Shown: positions 6,637 to 14,310 of the stretch, in pieces
Layout of the letters: every line of letters begins with the position of its first letter
How positions within the stretch are numbered: the stretch's first letter is position 1
Source of the DNA: DATJXG01 sp035500455
GTDB lineage: Bacteria; Acidobacteriota; Terriglobia; Terriglobales; Acidobacteriaceae
Assembly (NCBI GenBank): GCA_035500455.1
Contig: DATJXG010000388.1
Coordinates: 1-27,563, forward strand
DNA: 27,563 nt
Direction: 5' to 3'
Translations under genes and position numbers: made by a program
Notes under the pieces: generated by a model
What the model saw: the letters and a program-made list of their open reading frames with translations, nothing else
Databases searched by the model: none
Told to the model about the DNA's origin: nothing

Positions 6637-8798
6637 AACGGCCGGCCATGACAAGATTTCTTTCGGTGCTGCTCGGGCTGTTCCTGCTCGCCGCAGCTTT
6701 GCCGCTGCTGGGGCAAGGTCCATGGGAAAAGATTCCGATTCCCCCGCTGCATGCCTTCCATCCGCAGGAGCCGAAGCGCATTCAACTCTCCAACGGCATG
6801 GTGATCTTCCTGCAGGTGGATCACGAATTACCCCTCATCGACGCGGTGGCTCGCATCCACGGCGGCTCGCGCCTTGAACCCGCCGCCAAAACCGGTCTGC
6901 TGGATCTTTACGGCGAAGTGTGGCGCACCGGCGGCACCAAAGCTCAGACCGGTGACCAACTGGATGACTACCTCGAAGTGCGGGCGGCCAAAGTCGAAAC
7001 CGATGACGGCAGCGATTCCACCAGCATTTCCTTGTCGTGCCTCAAAGGCGACTTCGACGACGTATTCAAGGTATTCAACGACTTGCTGCGCGAACCCGAG
7101 TTCCGCGCCGACAAACTGGAACTGGCGCAGAAGGAGTATTACGACAACATCTCGCGCCGCAATGACAACGTAAGCGGCATCGCCGCCCGCGAATCCCTCA
7201 AACTTGCCTATGGCGCCAACAGCCCTTACGCCCGCGAGGCGGAGTACGCCACCGTCGGCGCGGTCACGCGCCAGGACCTCATCGATTGGCACAAGCAATA
7301 CGTGCATCCCAACAATATTATTTTCGGCATTGCCGGCGATTTCGATCCGGCAGCCATGGAAGCCAAGCTGCGCCAGGCTTTCGAAAGCTGGCCCAAGGGC
7401 ACGGCCTGGACGAAGCCCTCAGTTCCTATCGATCCCGCCAAGCCCGGCTACTACCTGATCAATAAAGACGATGTGAACCAGAGCAACATTCGCATGGTGG
7501 GCCTGGGCATTGAGCGCGACAATCCCGATTACTACGCGGTCGAGGTGTTCAACGAAGCTTTCGGCGGCGGATTTTCTTCCCGCCTGTTTCGCAGTGTGCG
7601 CAGCGCCAAGGGCCTGGCATACGCGGTCGGCGGAGGCGTCGGCACAGCGTTCGACCACCCGGGCGTGCTGCGCTTGTCGGTGGGGACGAAGAGCAGCACC
7701 ACCATCGAGTCCATCCAGGCGATTTACGATGAAGTGGACAAGCTGAAGACTGACCCCATCGATGACGAAGAAATCAAGCGCGCCAAAGATTCCATCCTGA
7801 ACTCTTTCGTGTTCAATCTCGACTCGCCCGACAAAGTTCTGCGCGAGCGCATGGCCTACGAGTTCTACGGATATCCCGCGGATTTCCTGGAGCGGTACCG
7901 TACCGGAGTCGAGAAAGTCACCAAGGCGGATGTGGCGCGGGTGGCAGGCAAGTATGTCCACAAGGACCAGCTGGCGGTTCTGGTTGTGGGCAAGACCGCA
8001 GACTTCGACAAGCCGCTGACGTCCCTGGGAGCGGTGACGCCAGTGGACATCACCATTCCTCCTCCGCCGGGCGAGAAAGCCGAGGCTCCCGAGAAACCCG
8101 CTGCCTCGAACCCGGAAGGCAAGGCGTTGGCTGCGAAAGTGGCGGCAGCGATGGGAGGCGAAGCCAAGCTGCAGTCCGTTAAAGCTTTGCGCGCGGAGAT
8201 CACTTTGACGCAGAAGACGCCGCAGGGCGAAATGCCGATGAACCTGCAGACCACCATCGTCTTCCCCGACAAAATGCACGTGGACCTGCAAGGGCCCATG
8301 GGAAGCATGACCCTGGTAGCCACGCCCGGTTCAGCTTTCGTTTCGATCTCCGGCATGGGCGTGCGCGACATGCCTTCGGGGCAGAAGGCCGAAACCCTAA
8401 CCCAGATCAAGCGTGACTTGGTTTACATCGGGCAGCACGTCAGCGATCCGCATTTTATTTTTGCCGCTTCCGGGACGGAGAAAATCGGTGACATTGACGC
8501 CCGCATCCTCGATGTCAGCGGCGACGGCGTGAACATGCGCTGGTATGTGGACCCGAAGAGCGGGCATGTGCTGCGCGAGGATTACGAGGCCCTCGGCCAA
8601 TCGGGCCCGGTGCAAACCGAGACCGGCCTGGAAGACTGGCAGACCGCCGACGGGCTCACCCTTCCCTATATGCACCGGAACAAGCAGAACGGAGAGGAAT
8701 CCAGCACCGCCAAGTTCAACAAGTTCGAGATCAACCCCACCGTGGACGCCCGGATGTTCGACAAGCCGGCGGTAGAAGCGAACTCGAAGCAGCAGTAG
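6633..8798 (+). CDS. M16 non-catalytic subunit with extra C-terminal LolA/RseB-like domain
   Basis: This 721-residue protein starts with a signal peptide (about residues 1-28). In the first M16 domain the zinc motif is lost: where the partner has HMFEH this protein has DLYGE (91-95). The second domain keeps the GGGFSSRLFRSVRSAKGLAYAVGG stretch typical of non-catalytic M16B subunits, which contribute substrate-binding Arg/Tyr residues. After a proline-rich linker (about 470-492) comes a further 220 residues, rich in beta-strand patterns (for example LTQKTPQGEMPMNLQTTIVF and the MRWYVDPKSGHVLREDY region). These resemble outer-membrane lipoprotein-sorting (LolA/RseB-like) folds; that match is from pattern only. 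The gene is translationally coupled to the catalytic subunit. Most M16 non-catalytic subunits end before this tail. Confidence 0.88.
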   Translation: MKRPAMTRFLSVLLGLFLLAAALPLLGQGPWEKIPIPPLHAFHPQEPKRIQLSNGMVIFLQVDHELPLIDAVARIHGGSRLEPAAKTGLLDLYGEVWRTGGTKAQTGDQLDDYLEVRAAKVETDDGSDSTSISLSCLKGDFDDVFKVFNDLLREPEFRADKLELAQKEYYDNISRRNDNVSGIAARESLKLAYGANSPYAREAEYATVGAVTRQDLIDWHKQYVHPNNIIFGIAGDFDPAAMEAKLRQAFESWPKGTAWTKPSVPIDPAKPGYYLINKDDVNQSNIRMVGLGIERDNPDYYAVEVFNEAFGGGFSSRLFRSVRSAKGLAYAVGGGVGTAFDHPGVLRLSVGTKSSTTIESIQAIYDEVDKLKTDPIDDEEIKRAKDSILNSFVFNLDSPDKVLRERMAYEFYGYPADFLERYRTGVEKVTKADVARVAGKYVHKDQLAVLVVGKTADFDKPLTSLGAVTPVDITIPPPPGEKAEAPEKPAASNPEGKALAAKVAAAMGGEAKLQSVKALRAEITLTQKTPQGEMPMNLQTTIVFPDKMHVDLQGPMGSMTLVATPGSAFVSISGMGVRDMPSGQKAETLTQIKRDLVYIGQHVSDPHFIFAASGTEKIGDIDARILDVSGDGVNMRWYVDPKSGHVLREDYEALGQSGPVQTETGLEDWQTADGLTLPYMHRNKQNGEESSTAKFNKFEINPTVDARMFDKPAVEANSKQQ

Positions 8799-8807
8799 GA
8801 TTCCGTT

Positions 8808-8856
8808 CTCCGCGACCTCGGCGGCAGTTCTTCGCGCTCTCGGCGATTTAGGATTT
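8808..8856. repeat. CTCGGCGGCA-type intergenic repeat, copy 2, at a convergent junction
   Basis: CTCGGCGGCAGTTCTTCGCG, then CTCTCGGCGATTTAGG, aligns with 4861-4895 with only a few differences. It sits between the M16 stop codon (8798) and the stop of the diguanylate cyclase (8901), which face each other. It may act in transcription termination, though the stem is imperfect. Confidence 0.6.
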
Positions 8857-8900
8857 TGTTTTCTACTTCGAAGGCGAGCCGAGGCAATCCATTCGTATAC

Positions 8901-9725
8901 TCAGAACACCGGCGCCAGCTTGTGTTTCTTCTGGTAGAGCTTGCGGTCGGCGGCGCGCAGCACGTCCGCCAGGTCGCTGCCGGTGGCGTACGAAGCCACG
9001 CCGCAGGTAAAGGAAAGTTCGTAGTTTTTCTGGCTGTTCAGGTTCCAGGTTTCCACCGCCTGCTGCAGGCGCTGCACGGGGTAGTCTGCCTGCTCGTCGC
9101 TGGTATCCGGCATGACCACCATGAATTCGTCGCCCCCCTGGCGAAACACCACGTCGCCGCCGCGAAACACGGTCTTCAGTATCTTGGCGAACTCGGAGAG
9201 CACGGTGTCGCCTTCCACGTTGCCGAACTCCGAGTTGATGGCGCGGAAGCCGTTCAGGTCGATGGTCATGAAGCTGAGGCTGCTGCCCAGCCGGTTGGCG
9301 CGCGAAACTTCGCGCGGGATCAGCTCATTCATGGCCCGGCGGTTCAGCAGTTGAGTCAGGGGATCGATCAGCGAAAGGCTTTCCAGCCGCTCATTCAGCA
9401 CCAGTTCGCGGATCAGTGCCCGGCGCGTGGCATTCAGCGTCAGCTTCTGCCCCAGCAAATAGATATTGAACAGCAGGACGAGGCAGATCAATCCGAAGAA
9501 AAGCTGTGGCAGGTAAGATTGCTCAATGTGAATAACGCGCTGGGTCCAAACCAGGTTGGGGATAACGAAGGCCAGCAGTCCGCCGGTGAGAACCAGAATG
9601 ATGAGGATGCCGATCGACCACAACTGCAGGTCGCGGCCGGAGATCTGCTGAATCTGCTGCTGGATCTCCTCCGTCCGCACCATGATCGAAGGCTGTGCGG
9701 CCAACTCCTCCTTCACCTGAGACAT
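8901..9725 (-). CDS. membrane-bound GGDEF diguanylate cyclase
   Basis: This 274-residue protein has two membrane segments (about 36-58 and 72-94), a short linker, and a C-terminal GGDEF domain. The active-site motif is GGDEF (197-201). The domain opens with the usual DPLTQLLNRRAM and has the IDLNGFRAIN metal-binding stretch. An inhibitory I-site RxxD (RGGD, 188-191) lies exactly five residues before GGDEF, so feedback inhibition by c-di-GMP is expected. It would convert two GTP into c-di-GMP. No EAL domain or recognisable sensor is present beyond the membrane hairpin. GGAGGGGG precedes the ATG. The neighbouring PilZ proteins are plausible receivers. Confidence 0.95.
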   Translation of the reverse strand: MSQVKEELAAQPSIMVRTEEIQQQIQQISGRDLQLWSIGILIILVLTGGLLAFVIPNLVWTQRVIHIEQSYLPQLFFGLICLVLLFNIYLLGQKLTLNATRRALIRELVLNERLESLSLIDPLTQLLNRRAMNELIPREVSRANRLGSSLSFMTIDLNGFRAINSEFGNVEGDTVLSEFAKILKTVFRGGDVVFRQGGDEFMVVMPDTSDEQADYPVQRLQQAVETWNLNSQKNYELSFTCGVASYATGSDLADVLRAADRKLYQKKHKLAPVF

Positions 9726-9859
9726 GCCCCCTCCACGCGGCGAACAGACACGTCGCCCACTGCACCCATTTTTCCACTGCGATGCCTGCGAAGCGGAGAG
9801 AGAAATGCAGGGTTGCCGTTACGTCGGTAATCGCGGGAGAAGTGACGGCACCCCGGTGT

Positions 9860-10309
9860 TCAGGAATAGGTCACATTCACCAGCGAGTTGAGCCCGCTCT
9901 GTTTGCGGAAGGTGACTTCCACTTTCTGTCCGACGGGCAGAGCGTTGCGCACGTCGCCGCCAAATACCAGTGTCCTCGTCTCGGCGCCGCCATCCACCAG
10001 GATCACGATGGATTTATTTGGTTGCCCCACGTCGGCCTCGTAAAACTGCACGTCCCGAACCCGGCCGCGCGCCACACTGCCCCCGGAGGCGGCCCCTGTG
10101 CGCGACTGGGGCGAACTGCCCGCCGCCGGTCCTTTCCGGCGGGCCCGGCGCAGTTCAAATAACGCCGTGGTGCCAAAGAGGCCGGAGATGGTGAGCAGGA
10201 TCAGCGACATGAAAAGGCCGTCGACGGTGAACAACGAGCCGGAGAGGAGAATCCAGACGATACCCAGCAACGGAACCAGGGCGAGGAGTGCGAAAAATGC
10301 CAGGATCAT
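9860..10309 (-). CDS. small membrane protein of unknown function
   Basis: I do not recognise this 149-residue protein. It has two hydrophobic segments (about 1-22 and 29-52) followed by a basic, Ser/Gly/Ala-rich linker (53-80). The final 70 residues have a compact beta-rich pattern (VRDVQFYEADVG, SIVILVDGG, VGQKVEVTFRK). This could be a small OB- or SH3-like domain after a membrane hairpin, similar in layout to NfeD-type proteins, but that is only an impression. It lies 134 bases upstream of the diguanylate cyclase on the same strand and could be cotranscribed. Its ATG lacks a strong ribosome site. Confidence 0.7.
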   Translation of the reverse strand: MILAFFALLALVPLLGIVWILLSGSLFTVDGLFMSLILLTISGLFGTTALFELRRARRKGPAAGSSPQSRTGAASGGSVARGRVRDVQFYEADVGQPNKSIVILVDGGAETRTLVFGGDVRNALPVGQKVEVTFRKQSGLNSLVNVTYS

Positions 10310-10384
10310 GGTCGCTTGGCAAAATACCGCAAACGGGCGGGCGAGAGCAATGACTTAAAAGCCGACACCTCGATATCAATGGAC

Positions 10385-10401
10385 GGGACAAATCCTGTCC
10401 C
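10385..10401. repeat. small GGGACA/TGTCCC hairpin
   Basis: GGGACA-AATCC-TGTCCC forms a perfect 6-bp stem with a 5-base loop. It lies 3' of the PEP-CTERM gene (stop at 10454) and before the next gene on the minus strand. No T-run follows in the direction of transcription, so it is not a classical terminator. Confidence 0.45.
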
Positions 10402-10453
10402 TGGAGGGGTCCGTGCGAGACTAAAAGGCTAACGACGAACGACCAAGAGAGAG

Positions 10454-11317
10454 CTAACCAGTCGGCTTGCGCTGGAAGCGCCGCAGGATCAAAATTCCCG
10501 CCACGAATGCCAAACTCAGCGCTGCCAGCACCGAGCTTTCCGGTTCGGGCACCGGCACTGGAGGAGGTGTCGGCGTGGTTCCGGGTCCGCCACAGGTGGT
10601 GCACACTGGAACAATCGGGACTACCGGCGGCACGGGCGGCGAAGGGGCGTTGCCGGTTACTACCACGCCCGTGGGCGGCGCGCCCGCGGGCGGAACGCCG
10701 GAACTTGGAGGCCCCACTGGAACTGCGGACGTCGCTGGGAACAGAACTGAGTTCAGCGGCCCCAGTCTGGCGTAGTCCATCGGGGCTTGCATGATGGGCG
10801 CGTCCAGCTGGTTTTCAACTTTCTCCGGCGAGACTTCCACCGGTTCCCGCGGCACCATGCTGATCTGGTTGGCGCAGCGTGCGCGCACTGAATAATGGCC
10901 ATCGGTCAGCACCAGCTCGCCCGCATGCAGCATCAGCGGATGCCTGGTCCAGAAAATCTGGCCGCCGTGGCGGTAACTTACATACGCGGGCATGTTCTGC
11001 TTCAGCCGCACCAGGCGTATCCGGCTCGCATCAAGATCCGAGTAGTGCGCCCGCAGGTCCTTGCTCACCTTCAGGGCGCTTTGCAGCTCCTGGACCGAGT
11101 AAACACCGCCCGGCACCAGCGAGAAGGGATAAATTGGGCGCTCTTCGCGAGCTTTGTACTCACCCGGTTGCGAAATCGCTCCGGAGGGAGTTTCCAGGGA
11201 AGAAAATGGATGGGTCGTGGGAGCCGGACTGGCTGCGTCCTGCGTGGTCAACGGAGCTTTCCGGCTGCAGCCCGTGCTTGCAAGGGCCAGAACAACGATC
11301 ACACAGAACCGTCTCAA
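10454..11317 (-). CDS. PEP-CTERM protein with N-terminal lipoprotein-like signal
   Basis: This 287-residue protein starts at a TTG (11317) with AGGAAGGA seven bases upstream. The N-terminus is a lipoprotein-like signal (basic RR, hydrophobic 5-13, ASTGC with C17), although Ser at -3 is unusual. The C-terminus has all parts of a PEP-CTERM exosortase signal: VPEPESS, a membrane segment (LAALSLAFVAGILIL) and a final RRFQRK. Between them lie a folded region (about 60-180) and a Pro/Gly/Val-rich low-complexity stretch (195-255) containing CTTCGG. Exosortase would remove the tail in the cell envelope. Known PEP-CTERM substrates are secreted proteins linked to exopolysaccharide. The core function is unknown and no exosortase gene is in the window. 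Confidence 0.85.
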   Translation of the reverse strand: MRRFCVIVVLALASTGCSRKAPLTTQDAASPAPTTHPFSSLETPSGAISQPGEYKAREERPIYPFSLVPGGVYSVQELQSALKVSKDLRAHYSDLDASRIRLVRLKQNMPAYVSYRHGGQIFWTRHPLMLHAGELVLTDGHYSVRARCANQISMVPREPVEVSPEKVENQLDAPIMQAPMDYARLGPLNSVLFPATSAVPVGPPSSGVPPAGAPPTGVVVTGNAPSPPVPPVVPIVPVCTTCGGPGTTPTPPPVPVPEPESSVLAALSLAFVAGILILRRFQRKPTG

Positions 11318-11507
11318 GACTTGATCCTTCCTAGGTTGCCGGCCACTTTTCCCGGGTTACGGAAACTCCTGGAATGTACGGTCAAGTGGGGAGGTCCATT
11401 GCCAGGTCCGTGGGCCGAGTGCGGCACTGAAGCGGAAGACGGTTCTTCTTAGCGACGCGTTTTCCCCGCGAGCGAGCGCACAGAAATCTGGGACTATTGC
11501 AGTCATC

Positions 11508-11912
11508 TTACGCGCAATTTCGCCAGTCGCCAATCTCCTTCAGACCGCATGCTTTGGTGTGCTCGAAAAGACGCACCCGGTGCCGCAGGTGTTCAAATTC
11601 ATGAATATCGGCCCAGACTTCGGCCTGCAACTCCAGTTCGTGCACCGCGGATTCGCCGCAGGTGGCGCAACGTGTATGCAGCATGCGGCGCGGACCGCCC
11701 TCCAGGTGGGTTTCCGACAATTGAAGAAACACGGCGCGCACCTGCTGTACATCCTCGCGGTCGCCGATCAAGTGCTCGTAGCGCAGCAGGAACCCGAATC
11801 CCAGCCTGCGCGCCTCCGATTCCGCTTCCGTACGCGAGTGGAACGGTCCATACTCTGCGCGCAATTCCTCGGTCGAGTCACAAGCCATCCAGAAGGTCTC
11901 TCTACGCGCCAT
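11508..11912 (-). CDS. conserved-looking hypothetical CxxC protein
   Basis: This 134-residue soluble protein starts at the ATG at 11912, preceded by GAGGTGA at a 5-base spacing. An ATG at 11999 lies in the same frame but has no such site. The protein has a RCATCGESA motif (a CxxC that could bind zinc or act in redox chemistry), a Trp/His-rich helix (EVWADIHEFEHLRHRVRLFEHTKAC) and a further Cys near the C-terminus. I do not recognise a characterised family. It diverges from the double-PilZ gene at 12192. The composition and strong ribosome site support a real gene. Confidence 0.7.
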   Translation of the reverse strand: MARRETFWMACDSTEELRAEYGPFHSRTEAESEARRLGFGFLLRYEHLIGDREDVQQVRAVFLQLSETHLEGGPRRMLHTRCATCGESAVHELELQAEVWADIHEFEHLRHRVRLFEHTKACGLKEIGDWRNCA

Positions 11913-12073
11913 GCCATTCACCTCGTTCTGCAAGTTCCCAGACGTTTCACCGAGAGGTACACTCCGGCGGCGTGCATCCTGGTTTTTGCAATTCGACAAC
12001 CTGCCCGCAGGCGCGTAAATTTGTAGTTTTGAAGGCCTTACCGTGGCTGTCTTGGGCCTTCATGAGGTTGGGT

Positions 12074-12089
12074 GTGCAAGTTTTTGCAC
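12074..12089. promoter_or_regulatory. GTGCAA-N4-TTGCAC palindrome
   Basis: A perfect 6-bp inverted repeat with a four-base spacer lies about 100 bases before the double-PilZ start, in the divergent spacer. It could be an operator; the protein that would bind it is not known. Confidence 0.3.
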
Positions 12090-12191
12090 TACTTTGGCAG
12101 TGCACATCAAAGTGACTGGCGGCTACTTGGCATGCCCGTCGCCCTGCTTTAGCATTTCAACAAGACAGGTCACGCATCTTCAACATGCTGC

Positions 12192-12863
12192 ATGGGTAAA
12201 CGTCGGGAGCCCCGCCAAATCGTCCGGCTTCCGGTCCGAATTTTCGGTACCGACGCCAACGGACGCGCGTTCTCGGAAAACGTCTTCACTGCCGATGTGA
12301 GCCGCGAGGGCGTCCGCCTGTCCGGCATCCGCTCGCAAATCAAGGCAGGCGAGGTGATCGGGCTGAGTCATGGGCCGAACAAGGGACGGTTTGCAGTGCG
12401 CTGGGTGGGCCAGCCGGGAAGCGAGCGCGCCGGGGAAATCGGCCTGATGAATGCCACTCCCGACAAGACCATGTGGAGCATTCTCCTGCCGCCGCCACGG
12501 GCGGATACTTTTGAGGGTGCGCGAGTGACCCGCCAGGCTTCCGGAGCCGAGCGGCGCGTACACCCGCGCATGAAGTGCGTCAACTCCGTGCAACTTCAAC
12601 CGGACGGAGATGCCGCCCCCATCTGGGGGAAAGCCGTGGACCTTAGCGTCGGCGGCTGCTTCGTGGAGATGCCGATTCCCCTGCGCCAGGGAACGAAGCT
12701 GAAAATCGGCATCTGGATTAAAGAGATCAAGCTATGGGCGACTGGAAAAGTCGTGAGCAGCCGCCCCGGCTTCGGCATCGGCGTGCAATTCACCAGCATG
12801 TCGCCGCAGGATACCGAGCAACTGCGCCAGTACTTGCGGAGTATCACTCAGCTTCCGATGTAG
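12192..12863 (+). CDS. double PilZ-domain protein
   Basis: This 223-residue cytoplasmic protein contains two PilZ domains. The first (about 3-98) has RxxxR at 8-12 and DVSREG at 35-40. The second (about 118-220) has RxxxR at 122-126 and DLSVGG at 150-155. Both domains therefore keep the residues used to bind c-di-GMP, which is less common than one active and one degenerate copy. No output domain or membrane segment is present. The ATG at 12192 has no clear ribosome site. The gene converges on the LuxR pair and diverges from the CxxC protein gene. Confidence 0.85.
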   Translation: MGKRREPRQIVRLPVRIFGTDANGRAFSENVFTADVSREGVRLSGIRSQIKAGEVIGLSHGPNKGRFAVRWVGQPGSERAGEIGLMNATPDKTMWSILLPPPRADTFEGARVTRQASGAERRVHPRMKCVNSVQLQPDGDAAPIWGKAVDLSVGGCFVEMPIPLRQGTKLKIGIWIKEIKLWATGKVVSSRPGFGIGVQFTSMSPQDTEQLRQYLRSITQLPM

Positions 12864-12910
12864 GAGTTCCGAGAACGACAGCAGACGCGCTGGCACGAAG
12901 TAGTTCCACG

Positions 12911-13240
12911 TGTTTCCTGGCTGCAGGCATCGGAGGGCACGCTTCGAGTCTGGCGATTTCTGTGGTGAAACCTCTGCGTGCTCAGCGATCTCTGCGGTTA
13001 TGCAAAACCGCAAAGAACGCAAAGATCGCAAAGAAAACCGCAAGCCCCCGAACAACCTCCCGCCGAAAGTAGTCGCGCATGTTTCCTGGTTGCTGGCACC
13101 TAAAATGCCAGATTCCACCACGCATCCCTGGCGATTTCTGTGGTAAAACCTCTGCGTGCTCCGCGATCTCTGCGGTTACGCAAAAACCGCAAAGGACGCA
13201 AGGATCGCAAAGAAAACTGCGGGGCCCCCGGACAACTTCT
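12911..13240. repeat. tandem direct duplication of about 170-180 bp containing GCAAAGA periodic palindromes
   Basis: Two units (about 12911-13060 and 13080-13240) share TGTTTCCTGG, then TGGCGATTTCTGTGGTRAAA, CCTCTGCGTGCTC, CGATCTCTGCGGTTA, and ACCGCAAAG with further CGCAA(A/G)GA words every ten bases, ending in a CCCCCG block. Offsets between matching words rise from 169 to 180 bases, so small indels separate the units. Within each unit CTCTGCGGTT pairs with AACCGCAAAG. The array fills the convergent spacer between the double-PilZ and LuxR stop codons. No gene is supported here. Confidence 0.8.
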
Positions 13241-13243
13241 GTT

Positions 13244-13519
13244 TCACGTCGCCGATTCGGACGGCACCAGCACCGGCACCAATGGCGTCGCCGCCGGCTG
13301 CCACTCCTGCTTCCAGTTGGGGCCGCCGTGGTTGGCCACGTAAAGCGCCAGTTCCAGCCGGCTCCACACCCCCAGCTTGTCGAAGGTGTTGCGCAGATAG
13401 TTCTTCACCACCTGCTCGGTGGTGCTCAGCCGCTGGGCGATGTCGCGATTGGTAAGGCCCTCCCAAACCATGAAGGCCACCTCGGCTTCCTTTTCCGTCA
13501 GCTGATTTCTCGGTTGCAT
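13244..13519 (-). CDS. stand-alone LuxR/GerE-type HTH protein (second of a pair)
   Basis: The 91-residue protein is a LuxR-type DNA-binding domain: LTEKEAEVAFMVWEGLTNRDIAQRLSTTEQVVKNYLRNTFDKLGV spans the four helices, with the recognition helix near TEQVVKNYLRNTF. A short tail rich in Pro and Val follows. No receiver or ligand-binding domain is present. It starts inside the upstream gene, with a 22-base overlap, so translation is probably coupled. Such short proteins are usually regulators; partner and targets are unknown. Confidence 0.87.
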   Translation of the reverse strand: MQPRNQLTEKEAEVAFMVWEGLTNRDIAQRLSTTEQVVKNYLRNTFDKLGVWSRLELALYVANHGGPNWKQEWQPAATPLVPVLVPSESAT

Positions 13520-13740
13520 GATTCCTTCTGCTCCTTTTGAAACATGGCGGTGGCGAGCCTTACCCGCTTACGCCCGTCTCGAATGCCGGCCCGCAAGAAC
13601 ATGGTGCGCAGGTGCTGCTTCACCGTGCGCGGGCTGATTTTCAGTTGGCTGGCGATTTCCTTGTTGCTGCATCCCTGCACCAGCAGCTTTAGAACTTGCG
13701 CATCGCGCGGCGTAATCTTGATCTCACTCAGGTCTCTCAC
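13498..13740 (-). CDS. stand-alone LuxR/GerE-type HTH protein (first of a pair)
   Basis: The 80-residue protein starts at a GTG (13740) preceded by GAGGTAA. ITPRDAQVLKLLVQGCSNKEIASQLKISPRTVKQHLRTMFLRAGI is a complete LuxR-type helix-turn-helix with the classic recognition stretch SPRTVKQHLRTMF. It is only distantly similar to the downstream partner, so this is not a recent duplication. The two genes overlap by 22 bases. No sensor domain is attached. Confidence 0.88.
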   Translation of the reverse strand: MRDLSEIKITPRDAQVLKLLVQGCSNKEIASQLKISPRTVKQHLRTMFLRAGIRDGRKRVRLATAMFQKEQKESCNREIS

Positions 13741-14310
13741 CGTGGCTTACCTCGCTTCCAAATCTCTTCTTTAAGGCACCCGCCGGAATCTCCAGCGGAT
13801 TTCTTCCCGGGCCCGCGATGCCGCTACAAAAGCAAGCCTTTCGCCAAACCTTTCCCTCTCTCCGATTTTGGGCGTGTCCCTTTGAATCCTGTAGTTTGGC
13901 AGGAAAGCCGGGGTCGCCCTCCACCAAGGTTCCTTCCCCAATGCCCGTTTTAGAACCACGGTCATCCCGCAATGGTCTGTCCTCCCAGTTCACCCTTGCT
14001 GGCAACACGGTTGCAGAATTTTGCACTTTGTCAGCGTCCCGCGGACCGGCCCCAGAGGATATCGCGTGGAAAAACCTCCGTCGGCCTTCTCAATTGTTGC
14101 CTCTTAGGGCGGCCAAGCCGCCCGTGCCTTGGGCTAATGTCCTGCGCAACAATCACTTGGGAGGAGGAAAGGCTGCAGGATCCGACTCAACTTAAGCAAC
14201 ATCCATGGAATCAAGGGTTTCAGAGATTTCACATACTCTTTGGACGGCCAATTGCTCCGTAAGGGGAGATCGAAGCGCCCCCCAACGCCGGTCCGGAGTT
14301 CCTAACCCAG
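13741..14310. other. 570-base divergent intergenic region
   Basis: It separates the LuxR pair (minus) from the GAF gene (plus). It contains a sigma-54-like site (14001-14016), a 7-bp hairpin (GGGCGGC-CAA-GCCGCCC, 14107-14123) and a purine-rich GGGAGGAGG at about 14159 that is not followed by a suitable start. Open frames of 60-125 codons exist on both strands but have low-complexity, frame-shadow composition, so I call no gene. Confidence 0.55.
14001..14016 (+). promoter_or_regulatory. candidate sigma-54 (-24/-12) promoter for the GAF gene
   Basis: TGGCAACACGGTTGCA matches the consensus TGGCAC-N5-TTGCA at the key positions, with GG and GC separated by exactly ten bases and AT-rich DNA following. 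Transcription would start near 14027, giving a 280-base leader. Only sequence similarity supports it; no activator site was identified. Confidence 0.45.

Noticed and set aside
5056..6723. A 555-codon antisense open frame over the M16 peptidase gene
   Set aside because: The plus-strand frame has signal peptide, HxxEH and M16 motifs. The antisense frame has no recognisable domain and reflects GC-rich codon bias.
10385..10401. Intrinsic terminator for the PEP-CTERM gene
   Set aside because: The hairpin is short and no T-run follows in the direction of transcription, so I list it only as a repeat.
12961..13220. CRISPR-like array
   Set aside because: The repeats are two long imperfect units with internal ten-base periodicity, not multiple identical 24-40-bp repeats with unique spacers, and no cas genes are present.
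13741..14310. Protein genes in the long spacer before the GAF gene
   Set aside because: Several frames of 60-125 codons exist on both strands, but none has a convincing ribosome site, domain or codon pattern.
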